Notes: generated from the letters alone by a model not told the origin. 64,000 nt of DNA from Rodentibacter abscessus (GCF_047160095.1 NZ_AP038785.1:1674001-1738000), one strand, 5' to 3'. Numbered from the stretch's first letter, positions 15,830 to 24,406 are shown. A program made the numbers and translations.

Positions 15830-16015
15830 TTATTTCATTGTATTTGGCATAGCTTGATGTTCGATTTCCGGCATAAAACTGCCGCCTGCGACAGCGCCCG
15901 TCCCTTCCACCGGCTGCATAATACCGTTCGGTAACGCATTCGGATCTTTCACCTCAGGCGAAGAGCAAGCTGCTAAAACTAACGTCATAGACAACGCAAA
16001 TAAATATTTATTCAT
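15830..16015 (-). CDS. Small lipoprotein related to the NlpD N-terminus
   Basis: 61-residue predicted lipoprotein (MNKYLFALSMTLVLAAC, lipobox LAAC). The mature part NGIMQPVEG...GGSFMPEIEHQAMPNTMK aligns with the NlpD stretch PGIMQPVDG...GSWQPEIQRSNMPNTM, so it looks like a partial duplication of the nlpD 5' end. Start taken at the ATG at 16015; upstream in-frame codons overlap the yqaA 3' end without family support. Function unknown; probably outer membrane. Same position as a short lipoprotein gene in H. influenzae (from memory). Confidence 0.78.
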   Translation of the reverse strand: MNKYLFALSMTLVLAACSSPEVKDPNALPNGIMQPVEGTGAVAGGSFMPEIEHQAMPNTMK

Positions 16016-16026
16016 AACATATCCTA

Positions 16027-16602
16027 TTATTTCAAAATGAGGTAAGCGGCCACAGCAAGGGCAACAACCGACCAACCGATAACTTCAATCGATTTACGTA
16101 ATTTCGCTGCAAATTTTTCGCCTCCCCAAGCAGCCAATTTCGCTACAAGTAAGAAACGTGCCGCACGGGAAACAAATGCCGTGATCACAAACGGAAAAAA
16201 TGCCATTTGCATTACACCGGCGCAAATCGTAAAAACCTTATAAGGGATCGGGCTGAAACCGGCAACAAAGACAACCAACACGCCCCATTGTTCAAACCAA
16301 CTCACCGCTTTTGCCCAATGTTCGCCGTAGCCCCATTGTTGAACGATACCTTGTACCCAATCCGTTGCAAAATAACCTATGCCATAACCTACGATACCAC
16401 CAACGGCAGAAGCAATAGCCGTATAGAGCGCAAATCTGACCGCACTTTTCGGCTTTGACATCGACATAGGGATTAACATCACATCAGGTGGAATCGGAAA
16501 AAAAATGGCTTCAATAAAACTAACAAAAGACAACCAAAATGCCGCAAAGCGATGTTTTGACCATTCCATTGTCTTATCGTACATTGCACCAAAAATATTC
16601 AT
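16027..16602 (-). CDS. yqaA: DedA/SNARE-associated family membrane protein YqaA
   Basis: 191-residue inner-membrane protein of the DedA-like YqaA branch. Conserved features include SFIEAIFFPIPPDVMLIPM near the N-terminus, GYGIGYFAT, and the FVAGFSPIPYKVFTICAGV block with re-entrant-loop residues. Relatives are linked to lipid flipping and envelope homeostasis, but the role of this member is not established. It sits between surE and the small lipoprotein gene, in the same direction. Confidence 0.85.
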   Translation of the reverse strand: MNIFGAMYDKTMEWSKHRFAAFWLSFVSFIEAIFFPIPPDVMLIPMSMSKPKSAVRFALYTAIASAVGGIVGYGIGYFATDWVQGIVQQWGYGEHWAKAVSWFEQWGVLVVFVAGFSPIPYKVFTICAGVMQMAFFPFVITAFVSRAARFLLVAKLAAWGGEKFAAKLRKSIEVIGWSVVALAVAAYLILK

Positions 16603-16642
16603 TCAATATACCTTATGTCCTAAATTTAGCCAAAGCGCCACA

Positions 16643-17383
16643 TTATTCACGCTCCAACCAATCTTGTAAAGATTGAATTGAGTGATGCGCCGTCATATCC
16701 GCCTGAATTGGCGTGATTGAAACATAACCGTTCTTCACTGCGTGAAAATCCGTCCCTTCTTGTTCATTTTCAGGCAAGCCGGCAGGCCCGATCCAATAGA
16801 TTCGTTCGCCACGGGGATCTTCTTGCTTAATCACTTCCGCCGCAGAAGAGCGATAACCTAAATGACAAACTTTGTAGCCTTTAAGTTCTTCGAAAGGTAT
16901 ATCAGGAACATTGATATTAATGATTTCACGTGGGTTTAATAATTGATGGTGTAATTTAGGAATCAAATCTACCACGACACGTGCCGCCGTTTCATAATGT
17001 AAACGTCCGTCTAAAGACACGGCAATTGAAGGTAATCCCAAATGGCGACCTTCTAATGCCGCGGCGACCGTGCCGGAATAAATCGTGTCATCCCCCATAT
17101 TACAGCCGGCATTAATTCCAGAAACCACCAAATCAACTTGTCCGGATAAAAAACCGTTCAATGCCAAATGCACACAATCGGCCGGTGTGCCGTTAACACA
17201 ATAATCACCATTATCCAAATGACGAGGGCGTAACGGCTCAACTAAAGTAAGGGCGCTTGAAGCCGCACTGCGATTACGATCCGGTGCTACAATCACGACA
17301 TCGGCGATTTTGCGCAATTCCGCCGCTAAAATTTGAATACCTTCTGCGTGAAAACCATCATCATTACTTAATAAAATTCGCAT
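16643..17383 (-). CDS. surE: 5'/3'-nucleotidase SurE
   Basis: Metal-dependent nucleoside-monophosphate phosphatase. 246 residues. Metal ligands are the ILLSNDDG aspartates, the serine in RNRSAASSALTL and the asparagine in VSGINAGCNMGDD; NGTPADCVHLAL is also typical. Tightly behind truD (11-nt gap), the same truD-surE order as in E. coli, where pcm and nlpD follow. There is no pcm here. Confidence 0.95.
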   Translation of the reverse strand: MRILLSNDDGFHAEGIQILAAELRKIADVVIVAPDRNRSAASSALTLVEPLRPRHLDNGDYCVNGTPADCVHLALNGFLSGQVDLVVSGINAGCNMGDDTIYSGTVAAALEGRHLGLPSIAVSLDGRLHYETAARVVVDLIPKLHHQLLNPREIININVPDIPFEELKGYKVCHLGYRSSAAEVIKQEDPRGERIYWIGPAGLPENEQEGTDFHAVKNGYVSITPIQADMTAHHSIQSLQDWLERE

Positions 17384-17394
17384 TATATTTCCCT

Positions 17395-18417
17395 CTAATT
17401 CAATTCACTATAATTCACTAATTCTCGAACCAATGCCGTCGCATAAGAACCTGCCGGCAAATAAAAATACAGTTTTAAACCGACATCGGTAAATTGCCAA
17501 TGAAGATCCTGCGCCTGCATTAATAACGGGCGACGTGCCGCTTTCATTTTCTCTTGTTTCATTAAAGATGAAAAAACATTGTGTTGTTCCACAATGGCGT
17601 TTTCAACCGAGGAAGCCATCAAATTTTCTTCGCCGATCAAAGGCGCGGTGAGTAAAATATCCCGTTGTGCCAATCGAGTTTGCAGCGCAGCCAAATCTTC
17701 CGATTCATCGGCTTTAAACCAACTGTGGGAACCGGTTAACTGCACAATATCATTCGGCAGAACTTCCTCTGTTACACCTTGTTCAATACGTGCCGCCACA
17801 ACCAAATTAAAAATTTCACTGCGTGCGGCTGAAAGATAAAAACTGCGTTTTTTACGATCTTTCACTTTAATTTCGCCTTGCGCCCAACGCAATGCCTGCG
17901 TGAGATTATGACCGTCACGTCCAAAGCGTTGTTCCGTAAAATAATTAGGAAAACCGACATTTTTCACAAAATCTAAGCGCACTTTTAATTCATCGGTTTC
18001 TTCCGCACCACGCAGTAAAATTTCAAAATAATTACCTTGCAGACTACCGGTTCGGATCTTCCGATTATGGCGCGTAACCTCTAAGATTTCTACACCTTCC
18101 AATTGAAATTGACTAAAATCCGGCGTTGCTTTTCCCGGCATTTGTAAGCAAAACCATTGTTCCGTAACGGCTTGGCGATCTTTCAAACCGGCATAACCCA
18201 TATTTCGTTCCGACACACCGGCGAATTTTGCCAGTTTTTCCCCCACAAATAAGGTGTTACAGCCTGTTTTTCTTATTTTTAACGCCACAAATTCCCCCTC
18301 ACCCGACATTTCATAGCCCAGCACTTCTTTCACAATGAAATCGGCACATTCCAGCTTTAAAAGTGCGGTCGATTTTGGTGGCGTTTTTAAGGTGAGATAA
18401 GGAAGTTGTTCAAGCAT
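17395..18417 (-). CDS. truD: tRNA pseudouridine(13) synthase TruD
   Basis: Isomerises U13 of tRNA(Glu). 340 residues. The catalytic aspartate is in MGYAGLKDRQAVTEQWF, and NYFTEQRFGRDGHNL marks the core; the TruD insertion domain follows at about residues 155-300. The 5' coding region includes an uptake signal (KLKSTA... at 18360-18370). First gene of the truD-surE-yqaA-lipoprotein-nlpD run. Confidence 0.93.
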   Translation of the reverse strand: MLEQLPYLTLKTPPKSTALLKLECADFIVKEVLGYEMSGEGEFVALKIRKTGCNTLFVGEKLAKFAGVSERNMGYAGLKDRQAVTEQWFCLQMPGKATPDFSQFQLEGVEILEVTRHNRKIRTGSLQGNYFEILLRGAEETDELKVRLDFVKNVGFPNYFTEQRFGRDGHNLTQALRWAQGEIKVKDRKKRSFYLSAARSEIFNLVVAARIEQGVTEEVLPNDIVQLTGSHSWFKADESEDLAALQTRLAQRDILLTAPLIGEENLMASSVENAIVEQHNVFSSLMKQEKMKAARRPLLMQAQDLHWQFTDVGLKLYFYLPAGSYATALVRELVNYSELN

Positions 18418-18523
18418 AATTTTGAGGTGTTTTGATAGAAAATAGCCGTGCGAAATTTTATGCGACTTTTGGGGATTTATCCACTAAAATAACCGCACTT
18501 TTATTTCAATTAAGGAATTAATT

Positions 18524-18946
18524 ATGACAGATTTTGCCGAACTTCAAGCGGAAACCCGCGATATTATCAGCGATTTATTAAACGATGGTAGTGATCCGAC
18601 GGCACTTTATATCATTGAACATCATATCGCTCACTATGATTTTGATTTATTAGAAAAAATTGCGGTAGATGCGTTCAAAGCGGGCTATGAAGTTTCTGAA
18701 GCCGAAGAATTTGAAGATGACAACGGCAAAGCGATCTTCTGTTTCGATATTATTAGCGAAGTGGAATTAAAAGCGGAAATTATTGATGCACAACAAAAAG
18801 AATTGTTGCCGCTCATTGAGAAACATAAAGGCATTTATGACGGTTGGGGCACGTATTTTGAAGATCCGAACGCTGATGACGATGAATATGGCAATGACGG
18901 TGAATTTTTCGATGAAGATGAGGTCGAAGACCCACGCTTACACTAA
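18524..18946 (+). CDS. rraB: Regulator of ribonuclease E activity RraB
   Basis: Binds RNase E and inhibits or redirects mRNA decay (E. coli knowledge). 140 residues, strongly acidic; the C-terminus DPNADDDEYGNDGEFFDEDEVEDPRLH is typical. The core DGSDPTALYIIEHHIAHYDFDLLEKIAVDAFK and GWGTYFEDP are conserved. AAGGAATTA upstream of the ATG. Divergent from truD; an uptake signal lies in the shared gap. Confidence 0.92.
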   Translation: MTDFAELQAETRDIISDLLNDGSDPTALYIIEHHIAHYDFDLLEKIAVDAFKAGYEVSEAEEFEDDNGKAIFCFDIISEVELKAEIIDAQQKELLPLIEKHKGIYDGWGTYFEDPNADDDEYGNDGEFFDEDEVEDPRLH

Positions 18947-18986
18947 TCTAACCGCAATGAAAGTGCGGTCATTTTTGAGAGAAATT

Positions 18987-19721
18987 ATGAAATTAAAAAC
19001 ACTTGCTCTTGTAGTTTTAGCTCTACCTTTCAGCACGGCGACATTAGCTGAAAATACGACAACCAAACCCGCTCAAATCGTTTCCTTTAACACGGAAGTT
19101 GAAACGGAGATTGAACGGGATTTATTACAGGTTCGACTATTCTATCAAGTTGATGGTAAAAACTTAGCCGACTTAAATAAAACCATTTCCGAACGCTTAA
19201 ATAAAGCAGTGGCAATCGCAAAGGCACAAAGTGCGGTCGAAATTAAAGGCAATTCCCGTAATACCTCCGTTCGTTATGATGCACAAGGCAAGAAAAACGG
19301 TTGGATTGCTCGTGCCGAATTGGTATTGGAAAGTAAAGATTTCCAAGCGATTTCTAACCTCATATCCACACTAGATGATGTAATGGCTGTGGAAGATATA
19401 AACGCCTCTGTTTCTTCCGAAAAACTAATGAGCGTAGAAAATGATTTAACACAAGCTGCGATTGAAAAATTCAAAAAGAAAGCCGATTTGATTCAAAATT
19501 CGTTGAAAATGAAAGATTACCGAATCTTAGATTTAGATATTTCCTCTGTAAACGAACAATCGCCGATCCGTGCTTATAGTGCAGCACGTGCTGCAAAAGT
19601 CTCGATGTTATCTGCGGACTACGCCGAAGCAGATCAAGCATTCCTAGAAAATGGGAAAGAAACCGTTCGCATACGGGCAAATGCACGAATCGAATTACTC
19701 AAAGACGATACAGTGAATTAA
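18987..19721 (+). CDS. Periplasmic SIMPL-domain (DUF541) protein
   Basis: 244 residues with a signal peptide (MKLKTLALVVLALPFSTATLA) and a SIMPL/DUF541 domain (VEIERDLLQVRLFYQVDGKN... to the C-terminus). Family function is not known; some members are linked to oxidative stress. Start at 18987 follows GAGAGA; the longer open frame back to 18783 overlaps rraB and reads as its shadow. The last three codons (T-V-N) and the stop lie inside the miniature element at 19709-19816, so the native C-terminus may have been altered. Confidence 0.78.
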   Translation: MKLKTLALVVLALPFSTATLAENTTTKPAQIVSFNTEVETEIERDLLQVRLFYQVDGKNLADLNKTISERLNKAVAIAKAQSAVEIKGNSRNTSVRYDAQGKKNGWIARAELVLESKDFQAISNLISTLDDVMAVEDINASVSSEKLMSVENDLTQAAIEKFKKKADLIQNSLKMKDYRILDLDISSVNEQSPIRAYSAARAAKVSMLSADYAEADQAFLENGKETVRIRANARIELLKDDTVN

Positions 19722-19816
19722 ATTAAAATGGATACAAAGCCGCAAGCCGAAGGCAGTGCAAGCAGCACGGCGAGGCGTAGCAATGCGGCAGGCATTTTTA
19801 AATTTAATTTACTGTA
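19709..19816. mobile_element. Miniature TA-ended element (repeat family 2), copy 2
   Basis: 108 bp, inverted orientation relative to the copy at 9897. Ends are TACAGTGAATTAAATT and AAATTTAATTTACTGTA. The internal sequence GATACAAAGCCGCAAGCCGA is the reverse of the first copy's TCGGCTTGCGGCTTTGTATC. It overlaps the 3' end of the SIMPL gene and lies upstream of slyD. Confidence 0.82.
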
Positions 19817-19881
19817 ATTCCTATACAATTCTTTTTTATTCTATACAATGACAACATTTTTTACACTGTAAGGAAACCTCA

Positions 19882-20481
19882 ATGAATGTAGCAAAAAATG
19901 TGGTGGTGAGCATTGCTTACCAAGTCCGCACCCAAGATGGTGTATTAGTCGATGAAGCACCGGCAAATCAACCGTTAGAATATTTACAAGGACACAACAA
20001 CTTAGTCGTAGGGCTTGAAAAGGCCCTTGAAGGCAAAGCGGTTGGGGATAAATTTGAAGTTCGCGTACAACCGGAAGAAGGTTATGGTGAGTACAACGAA
20101 AATATGGTTCAGCGCGTACCAAAAGAAGTATTCCAAGGGGTTGATGAACTTGTTGTAGGTATGCGTTTCTTAGCGGATACCGACATAGGCCCTGTTCCTG
20201 TGGTGATTACCGAAGTTGATGGGGATGAAGTGGTTGTTGATGGCAACCATATGTTAGCCGGTCAAGAATTGCATTTTACCGTTGAAGTTGTAGCAACACG
20301 TGAAGCGACTTTAGAAGAAATTGCACACGGCCACGTTCACGGCGCACACGATCATCACGATGAAGAGGGTCACGGTTGTGGTTGTGGCGGTCATCACCAC
20401 CATCACGATCATGAACACGAGGGCTGCTGTGGCGGTGGTCATAAACAGGGTCACGGTGGTTGCGGCTGCGGCGGTCATTAA
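19882..20481 (+). CDS. slyD: FKBP-type peptidyl-prolyl isomerase SlyD
   Basis: Cytoplasmic prolyl isomerase, chaperone and nickel-binding protein supporting hydrogenase maturation (family knowledge). 199 residues. The FKBP domain is interrupted by the insert-in-flap chaperone domain (about 70-130: EEGYGEYNENMVQRVPKEVF). From residue 150 the tail is rich in His and Cys (HHHHHDHEHEGCCGGGH, GGCGCGGH), a strong metal-binding tail. AAGGAAACC upstream. Downstream lies a hairpin terminator. Confidence 0.94.
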   Translation: MNVAKNVVVSIAYQVRTQDGVLVDEAPANQPLEYLQGHNNLVVGLEKALEGKAVGDKFEVRVQPEEGYGEYNENMVQRVPKEVFQGVDELVVGMRFLADTDIGPVPVVITEVDGDEVVVDGNHMLAGQELHFTVEVVATREATLEEIAHGHVHGAHDHHDEEGHGCGCGGHHHHHDHEHEGCCGGGHKQGHGGCGCGGH

Positions 20482-20498
20482 TCACTAAAAGGAAAACA

Positions 20499-20526
20499 AA
20501 AAAGGCAACGAAATGTTGCCTTTTGT
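20499..20526 (+). terminator. Rho-independent terminator after slyD
   Basis: AAAAGGCAAC (about 20500-20509) pairs with GTTGCCTTTT (about 20515-20524), 5-nt loop GAAAT, followed by T-rich sequence. Confidence 0.85.
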
Positions 20527-20550
20527 TATTAAACAATGTTTCCACATAAC

Positions 20551-20579
20551 AAAAATGCCACTTTTCGGTGGCATTTTTA
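20551..20579 (-). terminator. Rho-independent terminator after yagU
   Basis: AAAAATGCCAC and GTGGCATTTTT around CTTTTCG; the T run is read from the minus strand, directly downstream of the yagU stop. Confidence 0.85.
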
Positions 20580-20587
20580 TTTAATCA

Positions 20588-21211
20588 TTATTCGGTTGCG
20601 TCTTTTAATGCAACTTCAGGATCAGGTTGACCTGTGATTCGGTTACGTAAATCACGGCGAATCACTTCAATCGTCCAGAACCAGAAAATGTGTCCGACTA
20701 ATTCGGAAATATGTTCATATGGTGGCCACTCGCCAACCGGTGGGGTTAAGCCTAACAATGGGAAAGAGATGTAATGTACAGCGATATTAGCAAGAATACC
20801 TGCGCCAATCCCTTGCCAGAATTTGATTTTCGGAAAACGCTCCGCTACCACACAGTAACCGATGGCGAATACCAATGAGAAAAGTATATGGGTTACACCG
20901 ATCCAGTTAAATCCGTGGTCGGCAAAGGTAAATACCGCTTCAGTCGGGTCAATACCAATATAATCACGTAAGAAAACGTGTGGTGGGTTTAAAAACGCAC
21001 GTGAACAAACTTGAAGAATTTGATCTTGCGTTAAACCGCTGATATCCACTTTACACGCCGCGGCGAAGAAATCAATCGGGCTACGTGGAGGGAAAGGATG
21101 TTCCGCCCCCCATTTTACAAAGGCGGAAATGATACCTGCGATAATACCGACAAAAACAGCCACGCCATAACGACGACGATTTGCCGGAGTTTGAGTGAAA
21201 ATACCTGACAT
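20588..21211 (-). CDS. yagU: YagU family inner-membrane protein
   Basis: DUF1440 protein close to E. coli YagU: NRRRYGVAVFVGIIAGIISAFVKWGAEHPFPPRSP at the start, HISELVGHIFWFWTIEVIRRDLRNRITGQPDPE at the end. About four membrane segments. In E. coli it has been linked to acid resistance; the role here is unproven. Start at the ATG at 21211 (MSGIFTQTP), preceded by GGAGC; the open frame upstream to 21247 lacks a ribosome site. Confidence 0.87.
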   Translation of the reverse strand: MSGIFTQTPANRRRYGVAVFVGIIAGIISAFVKWGAEHPFPPRSPIDFFAAACKVDISGLTQDQILQVCSRAFLNPPHVFLRDYIGIDPTEAVFTFADHGFNWIGVTHILFSLVFAIGYCVVAERFPKIKFWQGIGAGILANIAVHYISFPLLGLTPPVGEWPPYEHISELVGHIFWFWTIEVIRRDLRNRITGQPDPEVALKDATE

Positions 21212-21495
21212 ATTTTGCTCCGAAAATGTTGAAAAAATTACCCGCACTTTTTACATTACAAAATGCAGTGCGGAACTCTATTACCTCTTATACGATTGAT
21301 GATCCCACTTCGCAATAACTAAAGAGAAATTATCTGCAATCCAAGGTAAACATCGGGATAAATTTTTCCCTAATTTGGCTACCCCGTCAAGATTTAAATT
21401 CTATTTTCTTTCGAAAATAGCAAGAACTTCAGTGCTAAAAAAACGGTTGTTATTTGATGTAAATAACAACCGTTATGCTGATGATATTTAGGGAA
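21212..21495. other. Gap between yagU and talB
   Basis: 284 bp without a gene. It holds a single uptake-signal-like site near 21243, a CTATTTTC/GAAAATAG small palindrome at 21401-21420 without a T run, and the talB terminator at 21437-21474. Nothing else recognised. Confidence 0.6.
21437..21474 (-). terminator. Strong terminator after talB
   Basis: Perfect 14-bp stem AACGGTTGTTATTT (21442-21455) / AAATAACAACCGTT (21461-21474), 5-nt loop, and an 8-nt A run at 21437-21443 that reads as a T run on the minus strand. Confidence 0.9.
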
Positions 21496-22449
21496 TTATA
21501 ATTTAGCCGCAAGCATTGCTTCTAATTTTTCTTGATCCACGGCAAATTTGCGGATACCTTCCGCTAATTTTTCCACTGCCATCGGATCGCTATTGTGTTG
21601 CCAGTAGAACTCCGCTTCGGTTAACGCTTGAGGTTTCGCTTTCACTTCGCCTTTAAATTCAAGTTTACGCACAAGTGCGGTTGAATTTTCTTGTAATTCT
21701 TTCAACAATGGAGGAGCAATAGTTAAGCGGTCACAACCTGCAAGCTCGGTGATTTCTCCGACATTACGGAAACTCGCCCCCATCACAACGGTGTTGTAAC
21801 CGTATTCTTTGTAGTAATTGTAAATTTTAGTGACGGAAATCACGCCCGGATCTTCTGCCGGTGCATATTCTTTTTTATCGGAATTCGCTTTGTACCAATC
21901 TAAAATTCGACCCACAAACGGTGAAATTAAATAAACACCGGCTTCTGCACAAGCACGTGCTTGCGCTTCGGAGAATAATAAGGTTAAGTTACAGTTGATA
22001 CCTTCTTTTTCAAGAATTTCCGCTGCACGAATCCCCTGCCAAGTTGAGGCGATTTTAATCAGAATACGATCGTTAGAAATACCTGCAGCATTGTAAAGTG
22101 CGATGAGTTTACGTGCTTTTTCAACAGTGGCTTGCGTATTGTAAGAAAGGCGGGCATCTACTTCCGTTGAAATACGTCCCGGTACGATTTTTAAAATTTC
22201 TAAACCAATGTTTACCGCTAACTTATCTTCCGCATCAATAAGTTGTTGGGCTTTGTCATTACTTTGTGCTTTTGCGTAAGCCACCGCTTCATCAATGAGT
22301 GGGGCGTATTGCGGAAGAGCGGAAGCACTGAGGATTAATGAGGGGTTAGTAGTTGCATCTTGTGGTTGGTATTTTTTAATGGCATCAATATCGCCGGTAT
22401 CCGCTACCACCACAGTCATATTACGAAGTGAATCCAATTGAGTTGTCAT
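21496..22449 (-). CDS. talB: Transaldolase TalB
   Basis: Transfers dihydroxyacetone units in the non-oxidative pentose phosphate pathway. 317 residues, E. coli TalB-like. DATTNPSLIL near the N-terminus and the Schiff-base lysine in RILIKIASTWQGIRA near residue 132 are present. Start at 22449 (MTTQLDSLRN), preceded by GGAGAACAT; the in-frame extension to 22485 is not family-like. Confidence 0.96.
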   Translation of the reverse strand: MTTQLDSLRNMTVVVADTGDIDAIKKYQPQDATTNPSLILSASALPQYAPLIDEAVAYAKAQSNDKAQQLIDAEDKLAVNIGLEILKIVPGRISTEVDARLSYNTQATVEKARKLIALYNAAGISNDRILIKIASTWQGIRAAEILEKEGINCNLTLLFSEAQARACAEAGVYLISPFVGRILDWYKANSDKKEYAPAEDPGVISVTKIYNYYKEYGYNTVVMGASFRNVGEITELAGCDRLTIAPPLLKELQENSTALVRKLEFKGEVKAKPQALTEAEFYWQHNSDPMAVEKLAEGIRKFAVDQEKLEAMLAAKL

Positions 22450-22755
22450 AATGTTCTCCTTGTCTCTATTGATAAACGTTACCATACCATAAATTGAATT
22501 CTAAGTGATAGTGAGAAATCGAAATATAGCGAATAGTTTTTATCAAAATGCGATGGTTAACCGGTCTAAATCAAACCTTATGTGAGAGGTTAAGTAAAAT
22601 CATATCTTGCCTACCTTTTTACATCATTAAATATCAAAAGTGCGGTTGAAAAATGAGATATTTTTCCGATATTATGTCGCCCAAATTGATGCCGAACGAT
22701 AAAATGTTCAAGCAATCATCACGTAATATTTAATAAATCATACCGTTTGATCATT
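22450..22755. other. Divergent promoter gap between talB and the GT9-like gene
   Basis: 306 bp without a gene, AT-rich. It has one uptake signal (AAAAGTGCGGTTGAAA near 22637) and a fragment CGATATTATGTCGC (near 22669) that resembles the outer end of repeat family 1 but has no partner. Promoters for both genes must lie here; I could not fix them. Confidence 0.5.
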
Positions 22756-24294
22756 ATGACAGAAAACAATCTTGCTCTCAGGCTTTGTGCCGATGAGTTT
22801 ATACAAGAGCATTTTAAAAAAGAATTCTTAGATACCTTAACGATTATCCCATGGGCTAAAAATCACGGTGCGAAAAATAGACTTAATTTTATTCAAATGA
22901 ATAGCCTTAATGTGCTTTTTGTTGGCTGTGATCTTTTTTATTCCGATGAAGCGATTTTATGTTGGTCAAGAGCATTAAAAAGCAATGGTATATTGATTTT
23001 AGAAGCAACGACAGAACGTAAAATTGAGCAAATTGCTTTACAATTCTCACCTATTTTTACATTCGTACCGAATGGCAATGCAAATGTATGGATTTTACAA
23101 AAAGAGATAAAAGAAAATGCCGATCAATGCTATAACCAACTTCGCCGAACAGTTCTAGAAAAGCAACCGTTAGAATCCGTTTTGACGGCAATCAAGAATT
23201 TTGAAATGGTTGAGCCGAATCACACCATCTCTTTCTTTACTCGGCATAAATTAAAAGCACAAGGATTCCAACAACCTGCTTACGATATCTGGAAAACCTA
23301 TGCAGGAAGAGTCTCTACAAATTTAGGTCTGTTGTATCAGGCTTTAGGTTTATTGGCTGATGGAGACTACCAACGAGGATTTAAGGAACGGGAAATGTTA
23401 CTTGGCGATCAACATACCCGTAGAACGAAAGTACCGCCTAAGGAAGAATGGCTGCCAAAACGTTGGAAGGGGGAATCACTTACCGGAAAAACATTAGTCG
23501 TGTGGAGTGAATTTGGCTTGGGCGATGAAATTATGTTCGCTCAACTGGCGCATTATTTAAAAATACAGGGGGCTATAACAATATGGATGGTACAAACTCC
23601 GATTTTATCGTTGGTTAAAACCCATCCTGATATTGATCAAGTTATCGGAATTGATGAACTTGAAAAATTAGGGGAATTTGACTATTGGGTTTATCCTCAC
23701 GAAATACTGGCATATATTGATACGCCGTTTCAGGATTTACCTAAACGATTACCTTATCTGTCCGTACCTTCGCAAAAAATGGCGGATAGTGCGAATTTAT
23801 TCCATCAGACCGAAAACCTAAAAGTCGGCATTGTTTGGCGCGGTGATTCCACGCACGAAAATGATAAATACCGTTCTATTCATAATCTAGAGTATATTGA
23901 AAGGCTATTTAAGCTAAAAGGGATTGATTGGTATTGTGTACAAAAAGCCTGCAATGATAATGAAACGGCGTTGTTGGAAAAATACAATATTCCGAATATG
24001 GCCAAAAACAGTGGTGATTTTCTGGATACCGCCGCCATATTAAAACACTTTGATCTTCTTATTGCAGTCGATACTTCGGTTGCACATGTTGCCGGCGCAT
24101 TGGGTGCGCCCACATTCTTAATGTTACCCTATATCGTTGATTGGCGTTGGGGCATGACGGAAAAAACCAATATGTGGTACAAGGATATGGTTTCTTTCAG
24201 AAATAACTGGCCATCAATGGAATGGGACAATGTCATTGAAGAAATCAGCCAAGCCTTAGAAGAAAAAGTGAAACTTAAAAAAGCAAAAGATTAG
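22756..24294 (+). CDS. GT9-like glycosyltransferase with an unassigned N-terminal domain
   Basis: 512 residues. The C-terminal half (about 245-500) has the heptosyltransferase-like pattern: VVWSEFGLGDEIMFAQLAHYLK, KVGIVWRGDSTHENDKYRS, then DLLIAVDTSVAHVAGALGAPTFLMLPYIVDWRWG and MWYKDMVSFRN. Proteins with this arrangement often follow TPR repeats and act on glycans or glycoproteins. Here residues 1-150 instead look like a small alpha/beta domain (LNVLFVGCDLFYSDEAILCWSRALKSNGILILE) that I cannot place. Start at ATG 22756 rather than TTG 22747. No glycan cluster is adjacent, so the acceptor is unknown. Confidence 0.65.
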   Translation: MTENNLALRLCADEFIQEHFKKEFLDTLTIIPWAKNHGAKNRLNFIQMNSLNVLFVGCDLFYSDEAILCWSRALKSNGILILEATTERKIEQIALQFSPIFTFVPNGNANVWILQKEIKENADQCYNQLRRTVLEKQPLESVLTAIKNFEMVEPNHTISFFTRHKLKAQGFQQPAYDIWKTYAGRVSTNLGLLYQALGLLADGDYQRGFKEREMLLGDQHTRRTKVPPKEEWLPKRWKGESLTGKTLVVWSEFGLGDEIMFAQLAHYLKIQGAITIWMVQTPILSLVKTHPDIDQVIGIDELEKLGEFDYWVYPHEILAYIDTPFQDLPKRLPYLSVPSQKMADSANLFHQTENLKVGIVWRGDSTHENDKYRSIHNLEYIERLFKLKGIDWYCVQKACNDNETALLEKYNIPNMAKNSGDFLDTAAILKHFDLLIAVDTSVAHVAGALGAPTFLMLPYIVDWRWGMTEKTNMWYKDMVSFRNNWPSMEWDNVIEEISQALEEKVKLKKAKD

Positions 24295-24305
24295 GGTAAA
24301 TCAGG

Positions 24306-24347
24306 TAATAAACAGCACACTCAAAAGAAAATGGGTGGGCTGTTTTA
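24306..24347 (+). terminator. Terminator after the GT9-like gene
   Basis: AAACAGC (near 24310) pairs with GCTGTTT (near 24340) with extra internal pairs, followed by TATTTTTA. Confidence 0.6.
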
Positions 24348-24364
24348 TTTTTATCACAAAAAAC

Positions 24365-24393
24365 AAAAAAGCCGGCATAAGCCGACTTTTTAT
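24365..24393 (-). terminator. Terminator after mscL
   Basis: AAAAAGCCGGC / GCCGACTTTTT around ATAA, with a T run on the minus strand; 14 bp after the mscL stop. Confidence 0.8.
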
Positions 24394-24406
24394 TCAGAGA
24401 GAAGAA

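Noticed and set aside
18783..18986. N-terminal extension of the SIMPL protein overlapping rraB
   Set aside because: Antisense-like out-of-frame reading of rraB; the signal peptide starts at 18987.
21401..21420. CTATTTTC/GAAAATAG palindrome as a terminator
   Set aside because: No T run on either side; the perfect stem at 21442-21474 explains talB termination.
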